Of a stretch of DNA of 64,000 nt, positions 1 to 15,601 are shown in pieces. A program made the translations under genes and the position numbers. Below the pieces are notes generated by a model. It had not been told where the DNA came from and ran no database searches. It was given only the letters and a program-made list of their open reading frames with translations. Each line of letters begins with the position of its first letter. Position 1 is the first letter of the stretch. Source of the DNA: Morella rubra (lineage: Eukaryota; Streptophyta; Magnoliopsida; Fagales; Myricaceae); assembly GCA_003952965.2 (NCBI GenBank), contig CM025855.1, positions 17,434,858 through 17,498,857 of the forward strand. Reading direction: 5' to 3'.

Positions 1-1242
1 GCCTGGCGATTTTTAACTGATGATAAAAGTTTGTGGGTGCAGCTTTTAAAAAGCAAGTACCAGCATACTGGCAGTACATGGAATGTGGTGAAAGGCACTA
101 ATCCCTCTTGGATATGGTGTGGAATTGTCAAGACTATGCCATTGCTGAGAGGAGGAGCATGCCACTTGATAGGTGATGGTCAAGACGTTAATGTCTGGAC
201 TGACCCATGGATCCCATCTCTCTCTCAATTCCTTCCTTTGCCACGCAATGTGCAAATTCCTTCAGATCATATGGATTTGAAGGTTGCAGATCTCTTGTTA
301 TCTGGTCATCGATGTTGGGATCTCCATAAACTGCAGCAGCTTTTTACAAAAGAGTCCATCATGACCATTAAACGTTTATCCCTTCCTAATGCTCCTCACC
401 CTGACACCCTGTGTTGGTCCTTGGAACCGTCAGGTAGTTTCTCTATCAAATCTATGTACAAACTACTAACAGCCGAGTTTGCCTCTTCTATTTCTTCTCT
501 TGGCCTATCTTTTTGGAAGAAGCTTTAGAGTCTTAAAATTCATGACTGCTTGAAATTACTGCTGTGGAAAATTGTTTGGGACATACTACCAACACGTGGT
601 AAGGTGGCTTCCAGGCTTGGTGTTAGGGACGGAGAATCTGTGGCGTGTTGTTTGTGTTCTTCTGCAACTGAAACAATAGCGCAATTATGGTTAGAATGTG
701 ATATTGCTCAGCGCTTATGGCGGCTTGCCCCATGGCCTATGGATTCGCTTCGCCTTGCCCATTTGTCAATGGCAAAGTGGCTTGACTGCCTCTTTCAACC
801 AGATTAGAGACTTGGTATCCCTCCTGAAGAAACCCACAGATTCCAGCTTTTTGCCACTAATATGGTGGATATGGTATGGTGGAGTCGCAATAAACTAATT
901 CATGAAGGAAAGCAAGTTGAGGTGAGTGTCCTCGCAAATCGTATTCTTAGACTCTCATCTACCCATTCAGAAGATTGGAGATCAATTCTTCCACATGGAC
1001 ATCCCATTTGGAGGCCGCTACCCGCTCCTTTTATTAAGATCAACACTGATGTAGCTTTCAAAGAAAAGTTTGCAATAGCAACGGCTGTTTGTCGTTATCA
1101 CCAAGGCATTGTATTAGATGCTTTTGTTGAGAAAATTGATGTTGGCTCTCCAATGGAAGGGGAAGCTCTCGCAGCCAAAATTGGTCTCTTGAAAGCATTT
1201 GATCGTGGCTTGACCATAGCCAAATTAGTCAAGGAAAATTGA
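1..1242 (+). pseudogene. LINE non-LTR retrotransposon, 3' part (zf-RVT plus partial RNase H)
   Basis: One reading frame runs from base 1 to the stop at 1240-1242, broken only by two in-frame TAG codons (526-528 and 805-807). It encodes the region downstream of the reverse transcriptase in plant LINEs. First comes a segment ending in a W-x-DPW motif (around 196-212). A zf-RVT linker follows (about 480-800, with LLLWKIVWDILPTRGKVA and paired cysteines). Last comes an RNase H-like start (about 1015-1230) with the catalytic Asp of INTD and the Glu of GEALAA. The final third of RNase H is missing: the frame ends shortly after the second catalytic residue. The first TAG probably replaces a TGG, since FWKKLW is usual there. 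The reverse transcriptase lies upstream of the window. This is a dead copy. Confidence 0.85.
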
Positions 1243-2013
1243 GGGAACTAAAGTCTATTAGGAATTAAATAAAGAAACCTTAATGTCAATCTCTGTAGGT
1301 TAATTTCAATATATAACAGGAATATTTTTGACGAGTTGACAAAAAGAATAGACATAAGTTAATATTGTACTCTCAGATTACCTAATCTTAGAGCGACATA
1401 ATGGGTGGCTAGCTAGAGCATCTTATTAGTACTAATTACGAAAGACAGTACTTGGTATTGATCTAATTAGAGTAAGTGGATTTAGACCGGCCACTCCCTT
1501 CCATCTAGTTAATTTGCAGTTCGGTAAAATTTGTGTGTTCCTCTCTGAAATTATAGAACTAGTGTTATTTTAGAGTCTAAACTACTTATTTGGTTACATT
1601 GCATTTCTGAATTATCAAAACATAGAATTTGATCGTCAAAATTATGCTAAATAGTCTATTTTTTGCTCATTCTAATAGGAAGATTTGTTTAAAAATGCCA
1701 AATTATTGAATTTAAATAATTTGAGGAGCAATATGATGAAATTAGTAGTCTACACGTCAAAATGACATTGACACTATAATTTAGCGTAGAAAAGTGAACT
1801 TTTTTATTAGAGCTATTTTTTTCTTCAATTTGTAGTCAGGTACAACCAACACAGGTATGCTATTAATGAATTTGTTGGTTTTTTCAGTAAAGGAATAATG
1901 TGAATTCGTCAATAATAATGAAGCCAACGCAGCCCTGTTGGGATTTTTGAGATAAGGCTTTTTAGAGTGTGAACACCAGTTTATTTTCTGTATTAGAGAA
2001 CTTTCGTACTTTA
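1243..2013. other. Non-coding AT-rich interval
   Basis: No supported gene. The sequence is AT-rich with stops in all frames. The LINE poly-A tail is not obvious here, which agrees with a 3'-truncated or decayed LINE. Confidence 0.5.
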
Positions 2014-2236
2014 ACCCAATTTGCTTAAGTGGTAAGGGCGGAAGAGGGTAGTGTGAGTTAAGTACACGTCTTGAGTTTGATCCCTTTAAAGATCAGACCG
2101 GTAACTTAAATGGAGAGCCGTGGATTATGGGCCGCCGTGCTAGCTCTTCCGAGATATACCTACCATATAGTTGGGCCTGTTTATGGGGCCGGCTAGTGAG
2201 TGAGTTTAATCCTTATTACCAAAAAAAGAAAAAAAG
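2014..2236 (+). mobile_element. Candidate tRNA-derived SINE
   Basis: The head resembles a tRNA-type internal promoter. A box-A-like stretch (TTGCTTAAGTGGTAAGGG, 2021-2038) lies about 50 bases before a box-B-like stretch (TTGAGTTTGATCCC, 2071-2084). A unique body of about 130 bases follows, then an A-rich tail (about 2220-2236). Size and order fit a plant tRNA-derived SINE. Target duplications could not be identified, and other copies were not seen in this window, so the call rests on the promoter boxes and tail alone. Confidence 0.45.
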
Positions 2237-4142
2237 ATTTCTTAGTTTTATCGTGTCAAGTGCACTTGTTTGCGTGTTATTGGTCTGTTATACACTATGA
2301 GTACCATTTCTACTGTCTGAGTGAGTTGCATGTTATTTTAGATTTTGTTCGGTATAATTAGTACGTTCCAGATTTGACGAAATGCCTCAAAGGAGAGCTG
2401 TTTTCTTGTGTTCTGATCAGAATCTGATGTCGGTAGGTATGCGACGGGACCAAATCTGGGTTTTTAGGAAACACTGCTGCTTCTGCATTGCTTTGAGCTA
2501 GTGATTGTGAAATTTCCGCCCAATGATTTAACTTGTTACTGGTGGACGGCCGGCGACGTTGATACTCTACCATCTGGCTTGTACGTTAATAAGGCTCACC
2601 AAGTAATTGAAGAAAAGGTGGCCCGCAAAGTACTGATGGCTTAGGCGTACGTAGGAGGAACACAACTACTGGAGATTTTTTCTAAGAAACGAAATACCAT
2701 TCATAAATAAGCCAACAGCCCCTCAGGGGGAATCAAAAATCAAATCCCGTCTCAGTAGAAATTAAAGATTCCAAAGGGATAATGCCAAAAAATTTCCTGA
2801 AGTTCACCTTAGAATTAGCTTAGCGTGAAACTTTTGCAAAAGCTCCACGATGATCTACTTAACGTCGTTTTACGAGTAATTTCAATGGTGCTAATATCAG
2901 GGTCTCCCAGTATTGTCCCCTGTACCAGTAATGGAAATGAGAGAATCACTTTCAAAAGCCACTAGCTCCAAGAGTCTTAAATATCCTTATGTCTGTCATG
3001 GGTTTGTATAAGGCGAAAAGGCGTTGTTGATGTATCAATTGAACAAATACACAAGTGAAATATGCCTGTCCACCCCTTCAAAAGTTTATCTCTTTAACTT
3101 TTGGAGGTGGTGTGTGGAATGATCTTACATTCGCCTTTTAGATGTGTGATTTCTTTTCTCTTTTCTCCTAACATTTTCTAGAAACAGAAAGATCTCTATC
3201 CACATTGGATTGGTAGATTGATTCCAATATCATTGGTTATAATCCAGTTGACACACTAACCAATTTCATAATACCAAAACAAGTTCTAATTACAATGACA
3301 TGCCATATACCTTTGTAAGTAGCCAAGTAGGTAATTATAATGCTTAAACAAATCATTTAAGTCATTGGATGGGGCATTATCCTCATTTAAGGTGTAAAAA
3401 AAGTTCAATTTTCCTCAAATTTAATGGAAAAAATTAATAGAGAGTACCATATGTCAAAACCAGTAGTCTAAGGTGCAATGTGTTAAAATCTCCTATAATT
3501 AATGGATGAAAAGTGTATTTAGCCTATCATTTAATTTGCATACCTTGTATATCAACAAGAGTCGCACTTTTCAATATATCACCTATTTTAGATCAAATAA
3601 GCAATATGACTTGGTACCAAGTGATTTCAGATAGGCATAGCAGAGAGAAAAAAAAAACAAAAAAAATAAAAAAAAAAAAAAAAAACAAAAGATTCAGATA
3701 GGCATCACACGGGTTGATCTGAAAGAGAATTTGGGCCGTGAAAGTAAGCCTATCGTCAATTTGTCACAGAGCAAAATATGGGACCAACTTTTTGTCGACC
3801 GGTTACCAAACATAAACCAATTACTGCCCACGCGGTTGGCTGGCAGTGGCATTTTCTTCCAACTTATCATCACTGGAGATGCCGACTCAATGTTTTTCTT
3901 CTTTGTCAACGAAGATAAGTATTAAAAGACTAGTTTTAGATAGTGTCCCATTTATTGATCCAACCACAAAAGCGTCAACATTTTCTTCTCCAAACAGGAC
4001 ACTGGCTAACGTAGTGTTTTAATTACCAAGAGTTTATGATTTTAGAGATAACCTTAAAAGTTTTAAAATCTGTTGGCCAAATTAAACTACTTCATATGTT
4101 ACTAGGATTATAATATAGTTTAGCTGATCATGAGAGTATACT
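2237..4142. other. Non-coding interval
   Basis: No gene is supported. Short open frames at 2358-2573 and 3513-3925 have no recognisable domain, and one contains a poly-A/lysine run. The interval is the 3' flank of the minus-strand receptor kinase. Confidence 0.5.
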
Positions 4143-7080
<2,938 letters not shown>

Positions 7081-7985
7081 ACAACTTATGTAATTACCTT
7101 TGGAACTCAAGAATTTCCCAATTCACCACGTGGCCTTTGCTTCCATGTTTAATCTATCAATATGTATAAAATGGTGTTAGGCACGTAATGGAAGACATTA
7201 ATTAATTTATAATGGTAGTGAATTCTTAAAACTAAATGCTGATTATAAACTGACATTTAAGCCTTTGATGGATACGACATAGTTGAGACATAGAACAGCT
7301 GAAGGTCAATTAATACATAGAAGGTCAAACATTATTTTTTATGGTTTACTTTGTTGTGGTAGAATATTATGGTTCACTTAAATTCTCTTCCCCATTTTTC
7401 TAGTAAGCACGTTCAATCAAAATGGTTTTTAAAACCCTTAGGTAAAAAGAAATCTCTTCTTTTAAAAGCAGTGTGAAGTTAGTAGCGTCAAGCTCCACCA
7501 CACATGGATGCAAAGCAAAAAAGGTGATGAAAAAAAGAAGAAGAAATTACATGGGGACTGGCCTGGCTTCCTTGCAAAACTGCTGCGCGCTAGAAAATCC
7601 CACCGGGAATAGCTTCTCCGTTACCGGCCGCTGAAGAACTTTCAGAAATGATAGGACAGGAACTGTATGCATGCAGTACCATGCCCCTCTTACTATTATT
7701 TATAACGAATCTATGGTCATGACGTACCAGCCTCGCTTACTTTCCTTTCGAGACTTTCGAGTATCGATGGATGGCGACAAAATTAAGGCGAGTCAGTGTC
7801 TTGGCAGTTGGCCTTCCACTTCACGTCCATCAAAGTGGGACCAAAGCAAACTCATAAGTTTTGGAGGAGCAAAAATGACACGAAAAAAAAAAAAAAAAGG
7901 TACAATACTGGATGTCTGTAAATCAAAATGTTATATTTTAAAATTTTAATTAAATAGTTATTAAATAATCTTTTTTTTATTAAAT
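7081..7985 (-). repeat. Promoter/first-exon copy A of the ankyrin gene (inverted)
   Basis: On the minus strand this stretch matches 48480-49200 almost base for base over long runs. Shared parts include the block around the TATA box, the 5' leader, and the start codon context TTGATAGATTAAACATGGAA. Homology continues past the ATG at 7145-7143 for about 60 bases. In this copy the eighth codon is TGA. Immediately downstream the sequence changes to the receptor-kinase remnant. A third copy of the promoter part lies at 46110-46735. The match fades near 7985, just before the retrotransposon LTR at 8103. Confidence 0.85.
7696..7704 (-). promoter_or_regulatory. TATA box of promoter copy A
   Basis: TATAAATAA on the minus strand, in the same position relative to the conserved block and start codon as in the two plus-strand copies (46503-46511 and 48755-48763). 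It points toward the receptor-kinase remnant. Confidence 0.55.
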
Positions 7986-8102
7986 CATTTTTATTATTTA
8001 AATGGAAATTAAATTTCTTTACTACTAACCTATATCATTAATCACACCAACAGATGGCTTCCATGAATTAGAGTTCCATGTTTCATTTGTTAATTCCAAG
8101 GT

Positions 8103-9685
8103 TGAAAGTGTTATCTAAAATTGGCAGTTTTCTCATGGTCAAAACAGTCTTTTATTAAATGTATTTTTTCATTTTAGAATTGTTGCAGCAACTTGATTAA
8201 TCAGGAATGACGTGGAGCTGAATAGAAAGTGGCTGGAAGGTGCTGGTGGCTTCTGGAACAATTGGGAAATGGACGCTGAGCTGTAAGGCAGTTTTTCAGT
8301 TATCTGGGTTAGCCTTGGGTCAGCCTGGCGAGTTTCTACAGCCTTCGTATACCCCTTCCAGAAAAGACGCCCAAAGTAAATCTAACCTGTTTTTACCAAG
8401 ATACCCTCACAAAAATAGACTAGAACCTTGGAAAAAAATTTACGTCATTCACTTAAGGATATTCACGTACCTTGAAAGAAAAGACTTCAAAAACTCCTCT
8501 CTACCGAAAAATCCCTATTCTCTCTACCTGCGGAAAAAAGATCTGATTGAATCTTGCTGTGAGAGTTGATTTGCTTCCCTCTGGTGGAAGGTTTCGAGTG
8601 GTGTAGACCGTTGATCGTTGGGTTTCTCGTTCCCACTCGGTGTTGATTGGATCGTGACATTGCGAAGACGAATCTTGAGAAGTTGATCAAGACTTGTGTG
8701 CTGCCAAGTGTTTTCTGAGGAAGAATCGAAGGGTCGACGAGTTCGTTGACGTCCACTATTGCTGATCAGAGTTGCTGGTCAAAGAAATTGGTGCTGGGCA
8801 CCGTCCTAAGAGAAGATTGTCTTGGGAGGCTTTACGGAAGAATTGGGGATCTGGGAAATGAAAAGGATTTTCATATTGATCACCATTGTGTAAAGTTTTC
8901 AAGCATATAGTGGATCGACTGGTGTGGCCTTCGCACACCCGGAGTGTTTTTTTCTCTTGGGAAAATATCCTCAAGTGATTTTTCACTTCGTCAACAAAAA
9001 TCTTGGTGTTGATTCGAGTTCTCGTTTCTCTTAAATCTTGATTTAACTAACTCATATTGTGATTACCATTTTGCAGATCTAAAGTGTTATAGACGTGATC
9101 TTTTACAAGCAAATTGGTTGCTGTTGGTTGATCTTGATAATTGATCTAAGTCAAGTGTTTTGGGTTGGGTTAGTGAGTAGTATGTTGGAATCTTGGCGAT
9201 TGTGTTGCTGATTGAATAACCTAAGTCTTGATTCTTAGTATTGTTGTTAATAATCTTGTTTTAATTACAAAGTTGCTGAAATCTTTACTGTAGTGTTGTG
9301 TTTTACAGGGTAGGGAAAATCTGCTTATTTTGTGTTGGTATTGTTGCTTAACATCACAGTGTTTCTTGATTGTTTAGTTGTTGTGATTCATACTTAGTTT
9401 GAGGTTATAGTTACTGATCATATCTTGTTGTTGTCACTTTATTATTGTTTATATTGTGATTATCTTGCTATTTCCATTGCTGAAATATTTGCTTGGTTTG
9501 TAAGTTTCAGCTGTATAAAATTCTATTCATTGTGATTGACATGTGTTGTTCAATTCACTGAAATAGTTGATTGACTGTTTTTAATTGATTCTGTTTTTTT
9601 GTGATTTATAGAAAGAGTAGATTAATTTTTTATAATACCTATTCACCCCCCTCTAGGTATAGTTTAGGGTCTAAACGTACTTTCA
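8103..9685 (+). repeat. First LTR of the Sirevirus-like element
   Basis: Begins TGAAAGT and ends ACTTTCA, giving a 7-base terminal inverted repeat. It is about 1.58 kb long and aligns along its whole length with 15602-17194, with scattered substitutions and small indels. It is followed after two bases by the primer-binding site. Confidence 0.92.
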
Positions 9686-9687
9686 AC

Positions 9688-9700
9688 TGGTATCAGAGCC
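9688..9700 (+). other. Primer-binding site, initiator Met tRNA
   Basis: TGGTATCAGAGCC directly after the LTR is the usual plant Copia primer-binding site, complementary to the 3' end of initiator methionine tRNA. The same motif recurs at 17197-17209 after the second LTR, with the final base changed (TGGTATCAGAGCA). Confidence 0.93.
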
Positions 9701-9732
9701 ATACAACCGATCCGTGACCCTTAGTTACTAGG

Positions 9733-10926
9733 ATGGATAGGAGTCAATCGCTATCCGTTCCTCCTTACTTTGATGGCAATAATTATGCCTATTAGAAAGT
9801 AAGGATGAGGGCTTTCTTGGAGTCCTTGGATGAACGAGTATGGTACTCGGTCGAAAAAGGATGGACTAAACCTATGACTGCAGCGAAAGTTACTAAAAAA
9901 GGAGAAAAAGTTTTTCTTAAAGATTCTAAAAAGAAAAAACCTCAAGAATTTCAATGTCATGGCTGCAAAGGCTATGGTCATTTTAAAGCAGATTGTCCAA
10001 CCTTTCTTAAAATCGAAAGGTAAGGCTATGAATGCTACATTGTCTGATTCGGATTCTGATTCGTCCTCTAGTAATGATGAATCTGAAAGTAAAGTAAACT
10101 ACATTGCTTTTACTTCATCAATAAATAGCATTGGTAATCTAAGTTTAAGTGATGATGAATCAGATGATGATTTAGACATGAATGAACCTCTTCAAACTGC
10201 CTATAATAGTTTGTTCGAAGAAAGCCTTAAGGTGAAAAGAGAGAACCTTACCTATTCTAAAAGGCTTAAGAACTTAGAGATTGAAAAGGAAGAGTTATTG
10301 GCAAAGAACCGTGAACAATCTGTTTTAATAGACAATCTGAATAATATCAATACTTCTTTAGATCTTAAGGTAAAGAACTTGGAAATAGAACTAGAAAAGT
10401 CAAATTCACAACTCCAATATTTTTCTAGCGGTACAAAGAAGCTAGACAAGATGTTGAGTCTAGAACTACTTCTAGTGACAAACATGGATTAGGTTTTAAA
10501 AAAATCTGATTCTATTGCATGTGCTACTAACAAAACTATTTTTGTACCTGCTGCTATTAAAGAAAAAGTTTCTGATGTCCACAACCAATCAAAGGTGAGT
10601 GTACCCTCTGCTGCCCATGGTAAGAACATCTCACAAACTTCTTATGTAATTCAAGATCTGTCCCTACTTGCTTTTATTGTGGAAAAAGAGGTCATGTAAG
10701 ATCAAAATGTTTTAAATTGAATTATAGTAAAAGTAAGTTTTCAAAAACTTTTTCAACTTCTACTTTTGATGAATTAGTCTCACATGTCTCTACTTTGTCT
10801 AAACAAGTTGAGTTTATTTGTAAGAAAATAAATTTGAGTAATTTACCTTCCTCGAAAAAGATTTGGGTTAAAAAGGTTGCAAAAAGAAATCTTGACCTCT
10901 CTTCATCTTGTGCACTGCCAAAGTAA
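9733..10926 (+). pseudogene. Copia gag, first copy (broken)
   Basis: Starts at the ATG at 9733. The N-terminal capsid-like motif (PPYFDGNNYAYW) is cut by a TAG where the second copy has TGG (about 9793). The frame goes on through RMRAFLESLDERVWYSVEKGW and then jumps straight to a lysine-rich linker and a zinc knuckle (CHGCKGYGHFKADC, about 9954-9995), so most of the UBN2-type capsid domain is missing. An extra A near 10014 shifts the frame. Downstream are an acidic Ser-rich stretch, a long coiled coil (about 10190-10440) and a second zinc knuckle (CFYCGKRGHVRSKC, about 10669-10710). The product would normally form the virus-like particle shell. Confidence 0.85.
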
Positions 10927-13900
10927 ATGGACCTTATAGGCACATGAGTGGTGACAAGTCATTATTCAGCAAGCTTGACTATAGAGCCGGTAAGGTTACT
11001 TTTGGAGATGGAGGTAAAGCTTCTATTGTTGGAAAGGTACTATAGAATTACCGGCTGTCCACCCTTTGAAAATGTTCTTTTGTTCAAGGGTTGAAGGCAA
11101 ATCTCCTTAGCATAAGTCAAATGTGTGATTCTGACCTTGAGGTAAAATTTAAGAAAGATTTATGCTATGTTTTAAATTCAGATGGTAATCCTATTATTAA
11201 AGGTGTTAGAACTGATGATAATTGCTATGGTATTACTATTGATGGCAATATAAAGTGTAATAGTGCCAAACTTGATGAAACTCATTTGTGGCATCAAAGA
11301 CTAGGTCATTTGAATTATAGATATCTCTCTAAGCTTTCTAATGTGGTAGATGGTGTACCGAAGCTTGATGTTGTCAAAAATAAAGTATGTGGACCATGCC
11401 AACTTGGAAAACAAATAAGAACTAGTCACAAAAAGACTTTTGGTGTCTTGACTAAGAGATGTCTAGAGCTGTTACACATGGACTTAATGGGACCATCTAG
11501 AACTGAAACCTTGGCTGGAAAAAGGTATATCCTTGTTGTAGTTGATGATTTTTCTAGATTTACATGGATTCATTTACTTAGAGATAAATCTGAAACTTTT
11601 GAATATGTAAGAAATTTGTGTAAGAAACTACAAAATGAAAAATCAAACTCTATCGTAAGGATTAGAAGTGATCATGGTAAGGAGTTTGAAAATTCATCAT
11701 TTGACAATTTTTGTGTTGAGGAAGGTATTCATCAGGAATTTTCAGCACCCATTACACCACAGCAAAACGAGTTGTGGAAAGAAAAAATCGCGTGCTTCAA
11801 GAGATGGCGAGAGTGATGATGCAAGGTAAAAATCTCCCACAACATTTTTGGGGAGAAGCTGTAAGTACCTCTTGTCATATTTGTAATAGAGTTTATCTTA
11901 GACCTAACACAAAAATGACTCCCTATGAAATTTGGAAAGGAAAGAAACCTACTGTTAAATATTTTAAAGTATTTGGCAGCAAGTGTTTTATACTTAGGGA
12001 TAGAGAAAACTTAGCAAAGTTTGACTCTAGAAGTGATGAAGGAATCTTTCTTGGATATTCAGCAACTAGTCGAGCTTATAGAGTTTTTAATTTACGTACT
12101 CAAACTGTTATTGAATCTATAAATGTTGTAGTAGATGATGATGTAAATGACTCGGTAAATACTGAGACTATAGATTCCATTTTTGCTGAAAATGAAAATG
12201 AACATGAAAATGAATCTGAAATTGCTATATCTGAATGTCAACAATCTCCTGATAAAGAAAAATCAACAATGACATCTAGCAAAGAACCTTCTACTCGGGT
12301 TAAAGCTAATCATCCCAAAGACAATATTATAGGTAATGTAAATGAAGGAATGAGACTTAGGAAAAGAGTCTTAAGTCATTTGTCTTTGTCTTCATATGTG
12401 TCTATGATTGAACCCAAGAAAGTAGAAGATGCTTTGAATGATGATTTTTGGATTAATGCAATGCATGAGGAACTTAATCAATTAATAAGAAATGATGTTT
12501 GGACTTTGGTTCCAAGACCTACTAATGTTAACGTGATTGGTACAAAGTGGATTTTTAAGAATAAAACCAATGAGGATGGAGTTGTTATACGGAATAAAGC
12601 TAGATTGGTAGCTCAAGGCTACACACAAGTAGAAGGAGTAGATTTTGACGAGACATTTGCTCCAGTTGCAAGGTTAGAATCTATCCGAATTTTACTAGCA
12701 TTTTCTTGTTATATGGGATTCAAATTATACCAAATGGATGTTAAAAGTGCATTTTTGAATGGTATATTGAATGAAGAAGCATTTGTAGAACAACCCAAAG
12801 GATTTATTGATCCAAAATTTCCTAATCATGTTTTTAAATTGAAAAAGGCCCTCTATGGATTAAAACAAGCTCCACGAGCTTGGTATGAGAGATTATCAAC
12901 TTATTTACTAGAGAATGGTTTCTCTAGAGGAGGTGCTGATCGCACACTCTTTATTAAGAAAATAAATGACAGCATTATAATAGCTCAAATATATGTGGAT
13001 GACATTGTATTTGGTTCACCTACTGATGAGCATGCTTTAAAATTTGCTGATGCTATGCAAAAAGAATTTGAAATGAGCATGGTTGGTGAGCTCAATTATT
13101 TTCTTGGATTACAAATTAAACAATGTGATAATGGCTTGTTTATTTCTCAATCCAAATATGCTAAGGACCTTGTTAAAAAGTTTGGTCTTGAAAATTCTAA
13201 ACTTACTAGAACTCCTATGAGTACTAGTTTAAAATTAGACATTGATATTTCTGGAAAATCTGTTGATCAAACCATGTATAGAAGCATGATAGGTAGCTTG
13301 TTATATCTAACAACCAGCCGACCTGATTTATCGTTTAGCGTAGGTGTGTGTGCTAGATATCAAGCTAATCCAAAGGAATCTCATTTAAATGCTGTGAAAA
13401 GAATAATTAGATATGTAAATGGGACAATTCCTTATGGTATCTGGTATTCGAAAGACTCAAATGTGAGTCTAGTTGGATATACAGATGCTGATTGGGCTGG
13501 AGATTCAAATGATAGGAAGAGCACATCTGGTGGCTGCTTCTACATGGGAATGAATCTTGTAGCTTGGTTGAGTAAAAAACAAAATTCATTTCTTTGTCTA
13601 CAGCAGAGGCTGAATATATTGCAATGGGTAGTTGTTGTACTCAATTACTTTGGATGAAGCAAATGCTTACTGATTATGGTGTAATTCAAGATTCAATGAC
13701 TATTTTTTGTGATAATACTAGTGCCATTAATATATCAAAAAATCCTGTTCAACATTCTAGAACAAAACACATAGACATAAGACATCACTTTATTAGAGAT
13801 CTTGTGAGAACAAAATTGTAACACTTGAGCATGTCTCCACGGAAAATCAATTAGCTGATTTATTTACCAAACCTCTTGATGGAGTTAGGTTTGAATTTTT

Positions 13901-13934
13901 AAGAAAATCTGTTGGAATTTGTTCTATGTTGTAA
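10921..13934 (+). pseudogene. Copia pol: protease remnant, integrase, reverse transcriptase, RNase H (frameshifted)
   Basis: Protease traces (HMSGDKSLFS, VTFGDGG) are shifted between frames and no active-site DSG is visible. From 11091 come the GAG-pre-integrase zinc finger (HLWHQRLGH with CGPC) and the integrase with HMDLMGP and RSDHGKEFEN. The third acidic residue (VVERKNR) lies after a single-base frameshift near 11770. The frame 11774-13657 holds the variable linker and the reverse transcriptase with KARLVAQGY, LYGLKQAPRAWYERL and catalytic YVDDIVFGS. RNase H follows, with frame changes near 13590 (before STAEAEYIA) and near 13817. The C-terminus (ENQLADLFTKPL) ends at the TAA at 13932-13934. 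At least three frame changes make this copy inactive, although most catalytic residues survive. Confidence 0.92.
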
Positions 13935-14910
13935 TTGATTCTTGATTTTAATTGATGCATTAACTGTTGTTTTCAGTTTTTAGGTTTGAATAAATGTTCT
14001 AGTAAAATTTCTAAGAATTTTCAAATTTCAGAAATTTTTTTTAAGAATTTTCGAATTTCTGTAATATTTATTGTTCTTAAGAATTCGAATTTTAGTTAGT
14101 CTAAGGTTAGTATAAGGTTATTCATCACTGACAATGTCAGTCATGATCTGGTCCAAAGATACACGCATGTTGTTACCCAATGGTTTGTTGTATGCAGCGA
14201 GTACAAGTTTTTTTTGGTATACTAGCCTTTATTTTTTCACGTGAATGCCTTTTGTACTTCAGTTTTTAAGCTTACCCATTCTTTCTAAACTCTTAACCGA
14301 GACTCTTTTAGCCGAATACTCTCCTCTCAATATCTCGAGCAAAGCGTGTTCATTACACACAATTTCAGTTGCATTTTGCTCAAGAATTCCTCCTCTACAA
14401 TCTCTAAGGTATGAATCTAGACTTTTGTACGATTTATTTTGTTTTTCTCATCATTTTTGAGTTTTTCGAAACTCTCATGGGTTTGGTGCAAAATCTCTTA
14501 GATCTACCATGGTTTCTTGTTTAATCTCATATAAATTCACATGGGTTTTGTCTCTTATGATATTTAGAAGAAGATTACGTCAATATTAGCTCAGATCTAC
14601 AAGATTTGAGATCCACATCTCTTCTCTTTTTGATATTTTTGGGTTTGACTCTATTTGAAGAAAATGTGAACGTGTCTTGCAAATCCAATTGGGTATTGGT
14701 TTTTTTCCTCATTATAGTGGACGAATGTGTTGAAGCTATGCCTATTTTGCATTTTGGTTCATAAAAATGATTATTTTGGGTCCTTTCATTACACTTGGGT
14801 TCCATTTTTTTAGCTATATCCTTTCTGTGGGTTCTATGCTCGTCTTTTCTTCATTTATATTTGTACTACATGTGACATGGCGTTACTCCTTTGTCTCTTC
14901 CATGACAAAA
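13935..14910 (+). other. Post-pol spacer of the Sirevirus-like element
   Basis: About 1 kb between pol and the polypurine array. Short frames at 14245-14460 and 14767-15036 show hydrophobic stretches but no family match that I recognise. Sireviruses often carry an env-like ORF here. None can be supported in this copy. Confidence 0.5.
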
Positions 14911-15600
14911 AGGGGGAGACATGGTGTAAGGGGGAGCCAATTGGACTGTTATGTAATTGAGGGGGAGCTGTTTGCTATTGTTTACACTTTTTGTGATCTG
15001 TTATGCAGATGGAAAATGGAGTGTTTGCTGACGTAGGTGTTGGTGTTAGGGGGAGTTAGAAAACTTATGTGTTCTGTTTATTTTTGCATTCTATTAAGAC
15101 TTGCTTAATGGTTGTCTGGATCTTTTCTAAATCTCTATGTTTTATTCAATATTGACTTATGATTAATGTTGCAATCACCTGCAGTCAGTCAGACTAGGTT
15201 GCTGAAATTTAAGATTTTGACAAATGCACTATTTGATTGCGTATATCTGAAACTTATAATGATTGGGGGTCATCATTATAAATGGTTTTTGGTTGTTATG
15301 TGATATTGCACTCCCTTTGGATTCTAATGATTGTATAAATCTGTTGGAAGTTGCAATATACCTTTTATGTGATCTTATGTGTTCAAATTTGATTATATTG
15401 AGTATATTGATCGCGGTCGAGTTTGAGTGTTTGTTTTTTTTTCAGGTACTCAAACCATTAATCAAGTTGCTTAGGGACTTTGTTAGTTTATCTAGGCTGC
15501 ATATTCTTGTAAACTAAGTTCAGTTTTGGTGATAACAGATCTTAGATGGGAGCTATGTTTTAGCTTAAGGTTTTGTCATGAAAATTGCCAAAGGGGGAGA
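14911..15600 (+). repeat. Multiple polypurine tracts (Sirevirus signature)
   Basis: AGGGGGAG-type tracts occur at about 14911, 14928, 14960 and 15049, and the working copy directly abuts the second LTR (AAAGGGGGAGA, 15590-15600). Multiplied polypurine tracts upstream of the 3' LTR are a described conserved feature of Sireviruses; the last one would prime plus-strand synthesis. Confidence 0.8.
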
Positions 15601-15601
15601 T

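Noticed and set aside
3513..3925. Open frames with lysine run near the kinase 3' flank
   Set aside because: The lysine run is a poly-A tract; both strands are equally open and no domain is seen.
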